Positions 23,416-34,567 are shown, numbered from the stretch's first letter. The stretch is 64,000 bases of DNA from Phytophthora quininea (GCA_011947345.1 JAAVTG010000672.1:372001-436000); one strand, 5' to 3'. Translations and numbers: made by a program. Notes: generated by a model not told the origin, from the sequence alone.

Positions 23416-24195
23416 GTGAAAAGATCTCACCAGGAGAACGCTGAAAAACCTTCCATGTGCCCTACTCAAACAGAGACTGAGCTGGCGGATCGAACTCAAC
23501 AAACTTTCTCCTACAGAAGCCGCCTACATCGATTCCGTGTGGCTCGACATTTGGAAGCGCAGGATCGTACGCTGCTCGTGGTGGATTTCAGTCTTCAGGC
23601 TACCTCGAGGGTCGAACGGCATCATGCGAAGCTGAAACAATGGCTCACTAGCTCTCGCTCAGGCATGCTGATGATGCTGAGCCAAATGAGGCACTGGTGG
23701 CAACAATCCAATCTCCAACATCGTGTCATGCTATCGGACAGTCGCGTGAAGCTGGTGAACAGACTCCGAGACCGACTATTTGCTGGTGTTGTCCGGATCA
23801 TTCACACATACGCGCTGAAGCGCTGTCTAGACCAACTACAGCATGTTGGTCGTGGTAAGTGCTGTGGTGTTTACACCAAGGCAACCGGCCTTCCGTGCTA
23901 TCACAAGCTGCTCGAAATTGATATGCGCCAAGGCATGTTGAATTGTACGGATTTTCACCGGCACTGGTGGATCGACGACAGAAGTGCGCCTGCAGCAGCA
24001 GCCCCGATGGTGCTTGAGCCACAGACAATCGCAAGTAGACGAGCGGACAATATGCCACACAATAGGCCGGATATCTTTGGGGGTGGGGTCTGCCATCGAT
24101 TGGCAAAGACGAAGGTATGTTGCAGAATGAGGCTGTGCACTGAAGGCATGAAGCGGAGTTTCCAAACGAAGCAAGGTCAGGTGCGAAACCATTGA
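23416..24195 (+). pseudogene. Mutator-like (MULE/FAR1-type) transposase fragment
   Basis: A 259-codon ORF contains the MULE/FAR1-type segment TSRVERHHAKLKQWL, an IIHTYALKRCLDQLQ helix and the zinc-finger-like CCGVYTKATGLPCYHK. Together these form the C-terminal half of oomycete MULE transposases. The N-terminal DDE catalytic half is missing, and the ORF end lies inside the right inverted arm. It cannot be an intact transposase. Confidence 0.65.
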
Positions 24196-24281
24196 AATTA
24201 GAATAGAGCGCTTCGAAGTTGGAATAGTACCAAATGTGTGGCACTATGTACCAGAAGGTGCTGTGGATTGCCATGGTGTTG
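24055..24281 (-). repeat. Right arm of the inverted repeat
   Basis: Reverse complement of 23092-23319; it covers the 3' end of the transposase fragment. Confidence 0.92.
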
Positions 24282-24299
24282 ATTATCAACCCCCATTTA

Positions 24300-24850
24300 T
24301 CTCGTAGCATCAGATCTATCGTTGAGAAATCCAAATGGTGTGTTGCTCTAGAGCAATTGCATTCGTGTCTTTTGGCGGTTCAGAAACCAATTGACGTATT
24401 ATCGACAGTATTGCCGATTCGTCGCAATGGAGTTCAGCTGCGTGTTGGTGATAGCTGAACTAGCAAAAGACCAGGTCTACTTAAAAATAATAACTGTAGT
24501 AACACACGTATGCTATTACTGGTATGGAATTTCCTTTTCTGTGTAACGCAGCACATCGCCAACCGCGCAACGATCAACGGCGGCAATGCAGCATCAATGC
24601 CATTAATCATGCCGTTTCCGTTTGAATGGTCCGGTCAATATACCGTATACAATGTAGCTGTTGGCGCTGCGGATTGTTGGTTATGGTGCAAAAGACCTTT
24701 CTCAAGCTCAAAACACGCAGATCCTCGAGATGGTTTGTACTCCTTGACGAAGTTGAAAGCCATAAAAGATTAATCTGTGAGTCCTCGGATGAGTTTACTA
24801 CAGGTTTGTAAATCAATGTTCACAACCGTGATAGCAATTCTCTGGTGGTC
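24300..24850. other. Noncoding stretch upstream of RxLR gene 2
   Basis: I see no gene here. The last ~75 bp (from ~24780, tcctcggatgagttt) resemble the region before RxLR gene 1 (~21907), so the upstream sequence was duplicated with the gene. Confidence 0.45.
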
Positions 24851-24855
24851 CAACA

Positions 24856-24872
24856 TTCACTTTTCAATTTGC
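24856..24872 (+). promoter_or_regulatory. Oomycete INR/FPR core promoter of RxLR gene 2
   Basis: TCACTTT (24856-24862) fits the initiator YCAYTYY and AATTTGC (24865-24871) fits the FPR consensus, with the ATG about 40 bp downstream. Confidence 0.65.
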
Positions 24873-24910
24873 CTTCCACGAGTCCAAGACAACCCATTCC
24901 AAAACCCACC

Positions 24911-25450
24911 ATGCGTCCGACTTCGATCCTCATCGTGGCTGCCATCGCTCTCTTCGCTAGCACCGACGCTGCTTCCGTCCCGGAGCAACAACTTTCGATC
25001 GTGAACTCGGTTAACGCCGTCGAGGCGGTCGACGCTTCGAAGAGATTCTTGAGAACTTCCAAGCACCAAGACGACGACAGCGACGACCAGAATGACAGCA
25101 GCGACAACGACGACCAGGACTCGGACTCGGACGACGACGACGACGACGACCAGAACGGCGAAGAACGCATGTTTAACGCGGGGAAGTTCTTGATGGCTGA
25201 GGACGATGCCGTCAAGATCGCTAACTCCTTTACCCAGCTGAAGGGCGGGGACGCCCAACTCTTGGCTAAAATCCAGAACACCCGCCACGCCGAAGGTCGA
25301 ATCAACAACTGGGACAAGAACGGACTCACTCTGAAGCAGGTGAAGCTACAATTCGGTGGCAAGGATGCAGTTGAAGACATGAAAGAAGCGATCAAATTGT
25401 ACGCGGCAGTTCTGCTGCGCAACAGGCAGAGCGGTGTCGCAGCACCTTAA
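24911..25450 (+). CDS. RxLR-EER effector, 179 aa, with acidic Asp-rich spacer
   Basis: Paralog of the gene at 22045. Signal peptide at residues 1-21 (MRPTSILIVAAIALFASTDA), RFLR at 45-48, then a ~30-residue spacer of Asp, Ser and Gln, and EER at 84-86. The C-terminal module IQNTRHAEGRINNWDKNG and LTLKQVKLQFGG matches the paralog. The second RxLR motif of the paralog is absent, and its place is taken by the Asp repeat, which GAC codon-repeat expansion could have produced. Intronless. Predicted secreted; host target unknown. Confidence 0.92.
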   Translation: MRPTSILIVAAIALFASTDAASVPEQQLSIVNSVNAVEAVDASKRFLRTSKHQDDDSDDQNDSSDNDDQDSDSDDDDDDDQNGEERMFNAGKFLMAEDDAVKIANSFTQLKGGDAQLLAKIQNTRHAEGRINNWDKNGLTLKQVKLQFGGKDAVEDMKEAIKLYAAVLLRNRQSGVAAP

Positions 25451-25690
25451 GAAAACAGGTTAGCTCTGGATCAACCTTGGTAACTCAACCGGTTGTATGA
25501 ACACGAATGCAGTACCTTTACACCTGCTCGAGATCCGTGAAATGATCCGTGATTGTTGCGGCGATATCACTGTTAACTTGGGTCGATAAATAGTCGGTGA
25601 ACTCCTTGGCAGCCCTGAACGCCATCAAAAATAATGGATAGTTCTGAGTCAGTAACTGCCCCACACCTTAAAAAAATAATGCACGAGACC

Positions 25691-26863
25691 TTACGGTTGT
25701 AAGAGCGCGGGTAGTTCGCCCAGTGTGTACTCGAATTGCTTGATGGTCCCGAGCAGTTTGGTGAGCGCCGATTTGATCTGTGGACGCAACGGCAGTCGCA
25801 TCCCCGTGGAAATGATTGCTTCCAACGACAGCGCCACCTCATCTAGCTCTGTAGTGGGTATCTTTTTGTGTGCAAACAAATATCCGTCCAGCTCAGCGAC
25901 TGTAAAATGATGTTTGTGGCGCAAATATGAACGCAGCTGATCCACAACTACTGGGAATGCTCTAATTTGAGATTCTTCAGAGGTTTGTTGAAGCCCCATT
26001 GCCATCTCCAAGCAAGACGGAAATTCCTCGTCGGACTCGGAGTCCAACACGTCCAGTTCTATCGCCGACTCCGAGTCTAGCACCTCCAATTCCACTGTTG
26101 GCTCTTCATCTGAAGTCTCGAGCACTTCCAGCTCCATCGATGGCTCGAATTCTGCCTCCAAATCTACTTCACTAGCACTGCTCTCTTCTTCGTAGATTTC
26201 TGTCTTCATATGCACCACCTTTGGACCTGTAGTTGCTTTTCCTCTCAAAACTTCAGGCAGGACGATTCTCTTCGGCGTCTCACCACCAACATCCACCACA
26301 CCACCTTCATTGTCATTGGAATTCCCCAAGTTCGGCCCCTCCATTACCTCTACAGCTTCCGATTCAGGGTCTTCATCCTCAGGTACCTCCACACCCACAA
26401 TTATTACTTCATCTTCACTGTCGGAGATCTCAATCACCTCTGTTTCCTTCTCTACCGCCATGTCCATCGTCACAACGTCCTCTACGCCATCCAATCTCGT
26501 TTGCCCCGCTGTCTCTGTTGGTTCTCTCTTCTTGCTGTGTGTTCTGTTCTTGGACTGCATCGTCATCTGCTGCACAGCTTCCTCTATTTCTCTTTGCAAT
26601 TGTTCAATGCTATTTAATTGTTTCTGCAGCGTCGTCGACCGCCAGTCGCCAGTCGGTCGCAGGTACTCAGACGCCGCTTGCAGCTGCTTCAGCGTCGTCA
26701 GAGACGACGCCAAGCGGCGTATCCGCTTGTCCACCGTCTTGCACTCCTTTTGCAATACATTTTGGCACTGGACAGCGAGCTCTGGGGGCTCCACACGCCG
26801 CAGGATGGACGCATAGACATTGTCTTCCTCGGTCTCCATTATTGGTGAGTATTCCCAACTCAT
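25691..26863 (-). CDS. Acidic protein with SUMO-interacting-like motif, 390 aa
   Basis: A single uninterrupted ORF. The N-terminal ~100 residues form charged helices. VIEISDSEDEVIIV (residues 143-156) has the hydrophobic core plus acidic stretch of a SUMO-interacting motif. An acidic region follows with three degenerate repeats of ELEVLxxSxxE type (243-280), and the C-terminal ~100 residues are probably helical. An alternative start is Met9. I recognise no named family. A nuclear, SUMO-related role is inference only. Confidence 0.75.
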   Translation of the reverse strand: MSWEYSPIMETEEDNVYASILRRVEPPELAVQCQNVLQKECKTVDKRIRRLASSLTTLKQLQAASEYLRPTGDWRSTTLQKQLNSIEQLQREIEEAVQQMTMQSKNRTHSKKREPTETAGQTRLDGVEDVVTMDMAVEKETEVIEISDSEDEVIIVGVEVPEDEDPESEAVEVMEGPNLGNSNDNEGGVVDVGGETPKRIVLPEVLRGKATTGPKVVHMKTEIYEEESSASEVDLEAEFEPSMELEVLETSDEEPTVELEVLDSESAIELDVLDSESDEEFPSCLEMAMGLQQTSEESQIRAFPVVVDQLRSYLRHKHHFTVAELDGYLFAHKKIPTTELDEVALSLEAIISTGMRLPLRPQIKSALTKLLGTIKQFEYTLGELPALLQP

Positions 26864-27195
26864 GAATATGCTATATCGTAGTGACCAACTTCAACGTCGG
26901 AAAAAGGCAACTTGCTGGAGTTTCACTGCGATTACTGCGCCTGAGCGATTGGATGTACACGCAAGTTGTCTTGTGCTCTTTGTCTGATGTGTGTGTGTGG
27001 CGTCGGCAACCGTTTGCAGAAAAATATCGCTTGAAAGCTGGATTCCGGCGCCAACGGATCCCTGCACGGCTTCAAGCTTGAAACCTTCGGGCGGAAGATG
27101 AAACGACCAGCTCCTTCGGAATCCCGCGGACACTTTGTCAGTTGGCAACTTCCTACCAAGTCTACACTACTAGCAGCAATAAAGAAATTGGAGGG
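26864..27195. other. Intergenic region between divergent genes
   Basis: About 330 bp between the minus-strand acidic-protein gene and the plus-strand FUSC-EF gene; it should hold both promoters. I see no coding signal. Confidence 0.45.
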
Positions 27196-30100
27196 ATGGT
27201 GGGTCGACAGCCTCCTCGCAGCACGTCAATCAAGTACGAAGCAAATTGTCAACAGGAAGAGATAAGGAACTTCGCGATCTTAACTAGTTTTCTTGTAGTG
27301 ACCTGACGGCGCCGCTGCATACCGGCGAGACTTCTGAGCGCGAAAGCGCCAGCTCCAAACAACGAGGATCGGCTTCTCGTGCTTCAAACTCACTGGTACA
27401 TCGACGACAACGCAAAGGAACCGTCGGCAGTGAGGACTTTGCTGACAAGGCTGCCAAACTACGTATCGACTTTGACGGCAGTCGCAGGAGTGCATTAGAG
27501 CACCAACGATTTTCACGTAAGCTGTCGACGTTTGCACGTAGTGGATGGTAATAGTGGGCTTATTGTTTTCTGCTTTGAACAGCGGAGTTCCGGTTCAATA
27601 CGCAGATGGCCTTCCGAGTGGCGTGTGGAGTCATTATTGCCTCTTGTATTCAGACTCGAGAGCGCAGCCACGACGTCTCTGGCAAGCGATGGGAGTTGTT
27701 CCCGTCTTGGTATTATCTTGGCGGCTTAAGTTATTGCGCGGTGGCTGTGATCTTCACGACCGGAAAGAACATCGGCAGCACGCTTAAAGTCGCGTGGCAG
27801 GCGTTCATGGGCGTGGGGATCGCGCTCATTTTCAACATAATACTGTTCTCCTGCGTAAACTTGCATACGCTCGGTGCTAGTGACGCGTCAAGCGACGGAG
27901 ATCATCCCGGGTACATTGAGATTGATCAAGCATTCTCCACCAGCAAGTATTGGGTCAATCTGCACAACTTTTACGTGGTATTGCCCTGGATGATTATCTT
28001 CACGGTGGCGCTGCTAGTGCTGCCAGTATCGGCCACCGTCCAAAAATTCGCGGTTGGCAACAACCTTTACTTCGGTGCGAATTCGTATAGTTCGAGTGTG
28101 AATTAATTTGGGTCCTAACTCGTTTACGTTTTCAGCTCTTACGATTATCAATCCGGCAAACCCTGCCACGGGAGCTTTGAAGACGTCGGACGACACCATG
28201 TTTCGTACGGCGAATATCCTACGTAACTTGCAAGTGTATTTCGTCGTGGGGTTAGCAGGCTCAATTCTCTCGCTAGCCATCATGTTCCTCCCCTTCCCGA
28301 TCTTGTACGTGTTTAATCTCTTGACGTGGTTTATTCACATAACTCACATTGAGTTGTTTTGTACTGCCTGTAGTGCCATCAACCGGCTCCGTGAGAACTC
28401 CAAATACGCAGCGGAAGACATTCTCGAACTTCTCAACATCATTGTGGACTCGTACTGTTTCAAGAACAAGAACGTGGAACATATGAACTTCCTCAAGCTC
28501 AAGCTGCAGCGCAAGTTTGACGCTGCTGCTGCTCGGCATCAACGGATGCAGGGACTTCTGGACGATGCATGGTGGGAACAGTCTTTCGGCTTCCACTATC
28601 TACTGAGTTTCCACCGTCCTATCATGTTCAACTACGTGAAGCTCGTCGGGTCTTTGATCTCGGACTTACGTACGCTTAGCTACGCGATGCAGCTGGAAAA
28701 GTACGAGAACCTGCACTTCACGTACATGAAGGTTCTCCAGCGAGAGATTTACGTCATCCAGACGCGCTCGGGTGAACTCCTCAACGAAATCTCGCAGGAA
28801 GTTCATTTATCTTCGCGTGAAGTGAAACTCCGGTCGATTGCTCGTCTCGAGTCGCAAATGGAGGCGATTCTGCATCGGTATCGAGCGACGCAGCACCGCA
28901 CGCTGCAAAACCACCCGGTGACGGTCAACGAGATGGCCGGCAATGTGCCGCTCAACCTCTTCCTCTTTTCGCTCAACTCTTTCTGCAGTACGATGATCGG
29001 CTTCCAAGACATCCACAACAAGAAGAACTACACGGACGTCCACCGTATCCGGTCGTTTGTGATGGCGTCGATCTCATCCTTCTTCACGATAGACCATTAC
29101 TTGGATGGCCACGCCATGTTGACGGCGTTGAGAGGCTGCATTGCCATTATCCTCGGCATCTTCTTGTCGGTCTACGTCTACGGCTTCAACAGCACCGTGC
29201 CATCTACGGTGGGCTACGTAATGGGCAGCCACCTCGGTGGGTCTTTTAGAGTCACGGTGAACCGAGTGGGTGGCGTAGTCGCTGGCAGTGTGGTGCCATC
29301 GGTCTTTCAGTTCTTCATCGCGCAGATCTGCAACCCTGAACATCTCAACGTCTTCCTCTCGGACGTTGTGCTCTTCTTCTGGGTGGGGATGTCCATGTAC
29401 GTGAGTTTCACTGGAGGCTACGGAGCCTACGCTGGACTCGTCTCGGCTTTCGTTGCTACGGGGATTCTGATGCGTCAGTCGGACATGTGCTCCGCCAATG
29501 CATCAGATAATGCGTCCACCGTCGCCATTTCGTCCTACTCGAGTCTAGCACAGACGTCAGTGGGGATCGTACTCTTCATCATCGTCGAATTGGCCATGTG
29601 TCCGAAGAGCGCGACCAATTTGCTACGAAAGAATATCCAGAAGACGCTGCGTCTCCAGCTGCAGGCGTTTGAAGTTCTCTTCGGTCACCACTTGGCAAGT
29701 TCCAACACGATGGATGCAGACACGTTGGAGACGCTGCGAGAGATTCTGCAGGTGAAGATCCCGGCTAAGCACTTGGAGCAGACCGCTCTGCTGATCGAAG
29801 CTCAAGCCGAACCGCTGCTATGGCGCCCGGCGTTCTCGCTTCAAAAGTATGAGCGCGTCCTCGACAGCTCTCGCAGACTGCTGAACAACAACACGCTGCT
29901 GTTTAAACTCGTGCGCTGGTTCAACTACCGCATGGAGCAGAACCGCGTGGAGCGCAGCAACGTGGATATCCGCGACGGTGGCACCGAGGGGTCGACCAAC
30001 GCAAAATGGCAGAAGGCGACCGAGCAATTCCAGTCGTCCGTGACTGACTCGTTCCAGACGTTGCTGATGTTGTTTGGGGACGCCTTCCTGTACTCGGATC

Positions 30101-30860
30101 CTGATCAAACCGCCATCTTCATGCAGATGAAAGAGGCGTTCCGTCTCGCCGACAAAGACTGCAGTGGAGAGATCGACGCGGATGAAGTGGCCGATATGCT
30201 GGAGACCATCTTCGCCCAGTCTGGGGCTGTAAAGAAGGCGAGATCCAAAAGTACGTCGAAGAGTTCATGAACGTCGTGGATAAGGACAAGAGCGGTCTGG
30301 TCTCGTTCGAAGAGTTCATGGAGGCGCTCGAGAACGGACTCAAACTCGAGGTTGAAGTCTACAGTCGTCGCAAACCGAAAGCACCGGCACTATTAACCAA
30401 ACGAGAGCCACTGCCGTGCATCTCTGAAGACGCTGCGAGTGAAGAAAGCGGCAATGACGATGTCAGCCAACACAAGGCGAGAGGAAGTATCGGCTTGACG
30501 ATCGAAAGCGGCGTCAACCCCAAGAACTACGAGGCCAAAGTCAGCACGACGCGAGCTCCGGAAGGTTACCGTCGGTCGTCGCAAGCTTCGTCTATTGAAG
30601 GTAACAGGAAGGCGTCCAAGGCGTCTTCTGCAGCTTCGTCCGTCATGCGTCGCCAACACGACGTCCTCAATGTGGAAGATTTCTCCACCAGCGACATCGC
30701 AGCGCAGATGAAGACTGCGTATGTGGAATGGCTACTGGAAGACGCTCGATACGAAAAAGTGTCGATGGAAGAACTGTTGCTGCTTAATTGCCTCGTCAGT
30801 GGAGCGGAAGGCATCGCCAAAAGCCTCACCGATATGGCGGAGATCGTCGTAGCGTCCTAA
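27196..30860 (+). CDS. FUSC-like membrane transporter with C-terminal EF-hand pair
   Basis: Exons 27196-27233, 27299-27516, 27583-28074, 28136-28304 and 28374-30860 join in phase over introns of 65, 66, 61 and 69 bp. The N-terminal membrane block and a second one (nt ~29100-29620, several helices) flank a soluble region, the layout of FUSC/ALMT-like anion or aromatic-acid exporters. Two canonical EF-hand loops follow: DKDCSGEIDADE (~30155) and DKDKSGLVSFEE (~30280). A frame break between them near 30240 needs one base, giving 1134 aa. A Ser/Lys-rich tail ends the protein. Calcium control of transport is inferred from the EF-hands; the substrate is unknown. It is the complete paralog of the left-edge gene, in opposite orientation. 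Confidence 0.82.
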
Positions 30861-31211
30861 ACGTATCACTGCATAGACTTGAACACACTTTAGATCCACA
30901 TCTACGTGCACGGCGGCTTCCTTGTCCTTTACCGTGCCGTCAGTTAGTTTACCGGTTGTGCTGAACGCGAATGCCTCCATGGACCAAACACAAACTTCTC
31001 CTCGTTTACAGACGACGGCTGAGTCCCATCGCACTTTCACTCTCTAGGCGATTACAGATGCCTACCAAGACACGCCGGGGGCTGACAGAACCCCACGACA
31101 AAGTACGAGTTGGAAAGCCTCGGGGATTTGTCGTCTCGAAATGCGTCCTCTCCTCTTCATCGCACCGAGATGCCCCACTTCGCTTTCGACCGGGCTGGAG
31201 AAGACCGCACC
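30861..31211. other. Intergenic region before the kinase cluster
   Basis: I see no gene here. TCACTCT near 31040 fits the oomycete initiator and could start kinase gene 1. Confidence 0.35.
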
Positions 31212-33968
31212 ATGGTCGTGGTTCATGTCAAACAGCTTGGGGTATTGGCGTTGGTGTGGTCGACTGTCGCATCAACGGCGGTGGCCGTTTGTGCGTCAGG
31301 AGAGAACACTCTCACGACTGATGGATGCACAGGCTGCGGCAACTACGATTTGTGTCTCGGGTTCGACTCTGCAAGTGACTGCACAGGTTCCGGCTGTGAG
31401 ACGAGTGGGGTTTGCACCTACGAATGCATGGCTGTCGACAGTACGATACAAGTTCTAGCGGTGCTTATCGACTTTGGCAGCGTCAAAAGCGGCAAGGAAG
31501 TGGCGTCGTTGGAAGCGGGCAGCTACACGGAAGAGGAAATCAACAGCTACCCGGACTTTACCAGTCAATGGCCGTCGGCGGATAATGACCAGGTCATGGG
31601 GGTCGGCACCATCAAGTTAGCCCCCGTCGTCACCAAGTTGTACGTATACTTGGGTAGAAGTTTAAGTAGAGATGACTTATTTCCTTGTTGAGTGCAGCAT
31701 CTTGTCGGGAGGAAAGAACACCATGAAGTATCCGAGAGGTAAAGTGTCCAGCGTGACCTTCTACGACGATTTCATTTCGGCCTCGACAGCGGCGACGGAC
31801 GTGATACTGAACAATCTCGACATGCGGAGCAACCTCGACTCGCTTTCAACTTTTCTCCCGTCGACGGTGCAGACGCTCGACCTGACCAATGCATTACTCG
31901 AGACGTTTCCCAAGCTGAGCATGGCCTCACTTCAGGCGTTGTAAGTTTATCTTTCGAGTTCGCTGCTGTGTCGCGATCGTTGATGGTTCTGGGTATTGAA
32001 GGGTTCTGGACAACAATTATATGACGAGTGTGGACGCCTTGAACGCGATCGACACCATCTCTACGCTGTAAGTGCTATCTCTCGTTACTGCTTAGGTTTT
32101 GGCGAGTATTTACCGGTCTCTTCTACAGGAGCTTGCAAAACAACGACATTGATACGTTCACGGGGGTCTTCTCCAACCTCTCGTCACTGTACGGACCAAA
32201 TGGCATCGGTATTTTTGCTAGTGAAACTAACTCGATAGGTATGCAGGTACCTGGGCGACAACAACTTGACAAGCGTGCCCACGGCCATTTACAAGCACAC
32301 AAACTTGAAGACATTGTAAGTAGTTAACATAACTCTTAGCATGGTGACGAAAGCTCATTTTTGTTGTTGTCGTTGTTATCATGGCAGAAACCTGACGGGG
32401 AATCCGTTGTCGAGTCGGGAGTTCACGAAAGAGCAGGCCACCTTCCTGTCCAACTTGGACCAATTGTTGTTGTCTGCATCAGACTTCAAAGTGGGTCTGG
32501 AATGCGATGCCAGTTCCCAAGTTGACGTTCACGGCGTGACGGTATGTCTAGGCAACGGAGTTTCTTCTACAGATGCAAGCGCAACTGGTACCGGTGCCGA
32601 TGTGGCGTCGAATGCTCCTACCAATAGCTCAGGCAGCACTGTTGCATCCGACACACAGACAGCTACTCCTTCTGGGTCGTCGTCGACTAGTGTGATCGTC
32701 GGAGTCGTCTGCGGACTATTGGTCACCGTCATCGCTGCGATTCTCTTCTTCTTTTATCGCCGGAAGCGAAATGGTCTCGGCAAAGCCACGAAGACGAGTA
32801 GTTATGGAGATGACTCTATCTCCTCTGGCCTGGTCGACGGCAGACCAGGATATATGACGCCAGGATATGGTCAACTGCGGACTTCAAACGGTGTCACAAT
32901 GGGGATTCCAATGGATGAAGATGGGATCGCGGAGGGTATTCCGACGGCATTGTATGATGCTAGTACGGGGATGCCTACAAGCACAGACACAGACCCAACG
33001 ACTGGCGTGGTAACGCGAAATATCCCATCGACGAGGAAACAGAAAGGTCTCTTCTCGATCTGGAGCGACCAAGAACTTCTTTCCCTGCAAGTGCGTGCAG
33101 AAGACATCGAAGACCTCACTGAGCTAGGGAGTGGAGCCTACGCCACCGTTTGGCTTGTGCGCTATCGAAATTCGCAGCTATTGGCGTCAAAGCGACTTCG
33201 AACCGAAAGAAAACAGAAGAAACACACGGCAATGTTTGTTGAGGAGATCAAACTACTGGCGAATTTTGACCACCCGAATCTCGTGAAACTCGTCGGTGCT
33301 GCTTGGACTATTGAAAACGATCTACAGGCGTTGATGGAGTATATGGATGGAGGTGATCTCCGTCAGTATTTAGCGGATGCGAGTACCCCTTGTGGCTGGA
33401 TATACCGCAAGTTTGAGATTGCGATCGATATCATCGAAGCGCTGGTGTATCTGCACTCGTTCGTGCCTCCCTTATCCATCGCGACCTCAAGTCGAAGAAC
33501 GTGTTGCTGTCAGCAGATTACACGGCAAAGTTGAGTGACTTCGGAACGTCTCGCTTCCGATCAGTGGAGAGTACGATGACAGCAGGTGTTGGTACCGGTC
33601 GATGGTTAGCTCCGGAAGTGATTCGAGGCGATACCGACTACGGTTCTGCCGCCGATATCTACAGCTTTGGTGCGCTACTGACGGAGCTGGACACGAACCA
33701 GATCCCGTACAACAACATTCGCGGCAAGAACGGCAAGAAACTCTCGGAGATGACGATCTTGCACCAAGTAGCAACAGGGAAATTGTTCCCATCAGTGCGA
33801 GCGTCTTGCGGCCCAGAGTTGAGGGAATTGATCACACAGTGTCTGGGGAGCAACCCTCGAGATCGACCTCCTGCAACGTTCCTCGCGTACGAGCTGCGGT
33901 CCATCCAGAAAAACATGGCAGAGTCCATGCACAAAGGACTCATGCGTCGTCAAGTCTATGAGTGCTGA
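31212..33968 (+). CDS. LRR receptor-like TKL kinase 1
   Basis: Type I receptor kinase: signal peptide (ATG 31212), eight-cysteine module, four to five LRRs, Ser/Thr-rich stalk, membrane helix (VIVGVVCGLLVTVIAAILFFF) and a TKL kinase with GSGAYATVW, LLASKRLR, HRDLKSKN, DFGTSRF and APEV. The six exons are 31212-31639, 31698-31940, 32002-32067, 32129-32188, 32247-32315 and 32388-33968, all introns in phase 2. LRR exons of 66, 60 and 69 nt each hold one repeat. One frame break near 33478, just before HRD, is a missing base relative to kinase 2; with it the protein is 815 aa. It probably senses an external ligand and phosphorylates Ser/Thr targets; the ligand is unknown. Confidence 0.88.
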
Positions 33969-34567
33969 TGCAGACTCGGATACATGGCGAATGCCTGTAG
34001 ACACAAAAAGTTAATAGTACAGTCGACCCTTTGATCGTCGACGGAGTTGAGTTGGCGATTAATTACTTTTGCTGTCAGTTAATAAACGATGGCATTGCTT
34101 AGCAACAGTGGATCGAGGAAGTTGTGGATACTGGTAAGCGCGTGGAGAGCTCTTCAAGGATCCAAATTACTGCCGATGGTGCGTCCATGCGTGAGTCGCC
34201 GCAAGTCTGCTACTGTAGATCGAAAAAGCCGAGACACCAGTGACGGATTCCCGTTCCGAGCCCCTTCGTGTTCGACTCCCAAGCACTTGTACGCTCCAAG
34301 ACGCTTGGAATCGCTAGGGTTTCCTCCTGGCCATGTACGATGTATGCAATCGAGCAAATGAGACTGTGACACTGTGAGCTCTGAGCTACGGAATCGCGTC
34401 TCCGTTCTACGCCTCCAGCTGGTCTCCTGACAGTCCAAGAAAACGTCGGGGATTTGTTGAGCCCCGTTTCTCAAAGGAGCCATGATGCCGCCTCACCTTT
34501 GCATTGCCAGACACACTCGACCGTCCGGAAGAACACACTGCAGCTTTTACGGTCCAAGTCTTTCAGG
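33969..34567. other. Intergenic region between kinases 1 and 2
   Basis: About 600 bp with no supported gene. It must carry the kinase 2 promoter. A TGTTCGACTCC string at ~34268 resembles a tRNA B box but has no A box or cloverleaf around it. Confidence 0.4.

Larger units (their letters stand above)
23092..24281. mobile_element. MULE-like element with long inverted arms
   Basis: Two near-perfect inverted arms (23092-23319 and 24055-24281) enclose a 735-bp core that carries a Mutator-like transposase fragment. The element sits between the RxLR relic and RxLR gene 2. I could not define a target-site duplication by eye. Confidence 0.7.

Noticed and set aside
25070..25145. GAC-rich tract as a noncoding microsatellite
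   Set aside because: It is in frame inside the RxLR gene and encodes the Asp/Ser/Gln spacer between RFLR and EER.
26233..26865. 210-codon plus-strand ORF
   Set aside because: Antisense shadow of the acidic-protein gene; its Pro/Ser-rich composition follows from the acidic codons opposite.
34262..34285. TGTTCGACTCC resembling a tRNA B box (also GGTTCAATCC at ~49120)
   Set aside because: No A box at the right distance and no cloverleaf stems. The second one lies inside a coding-like frame.
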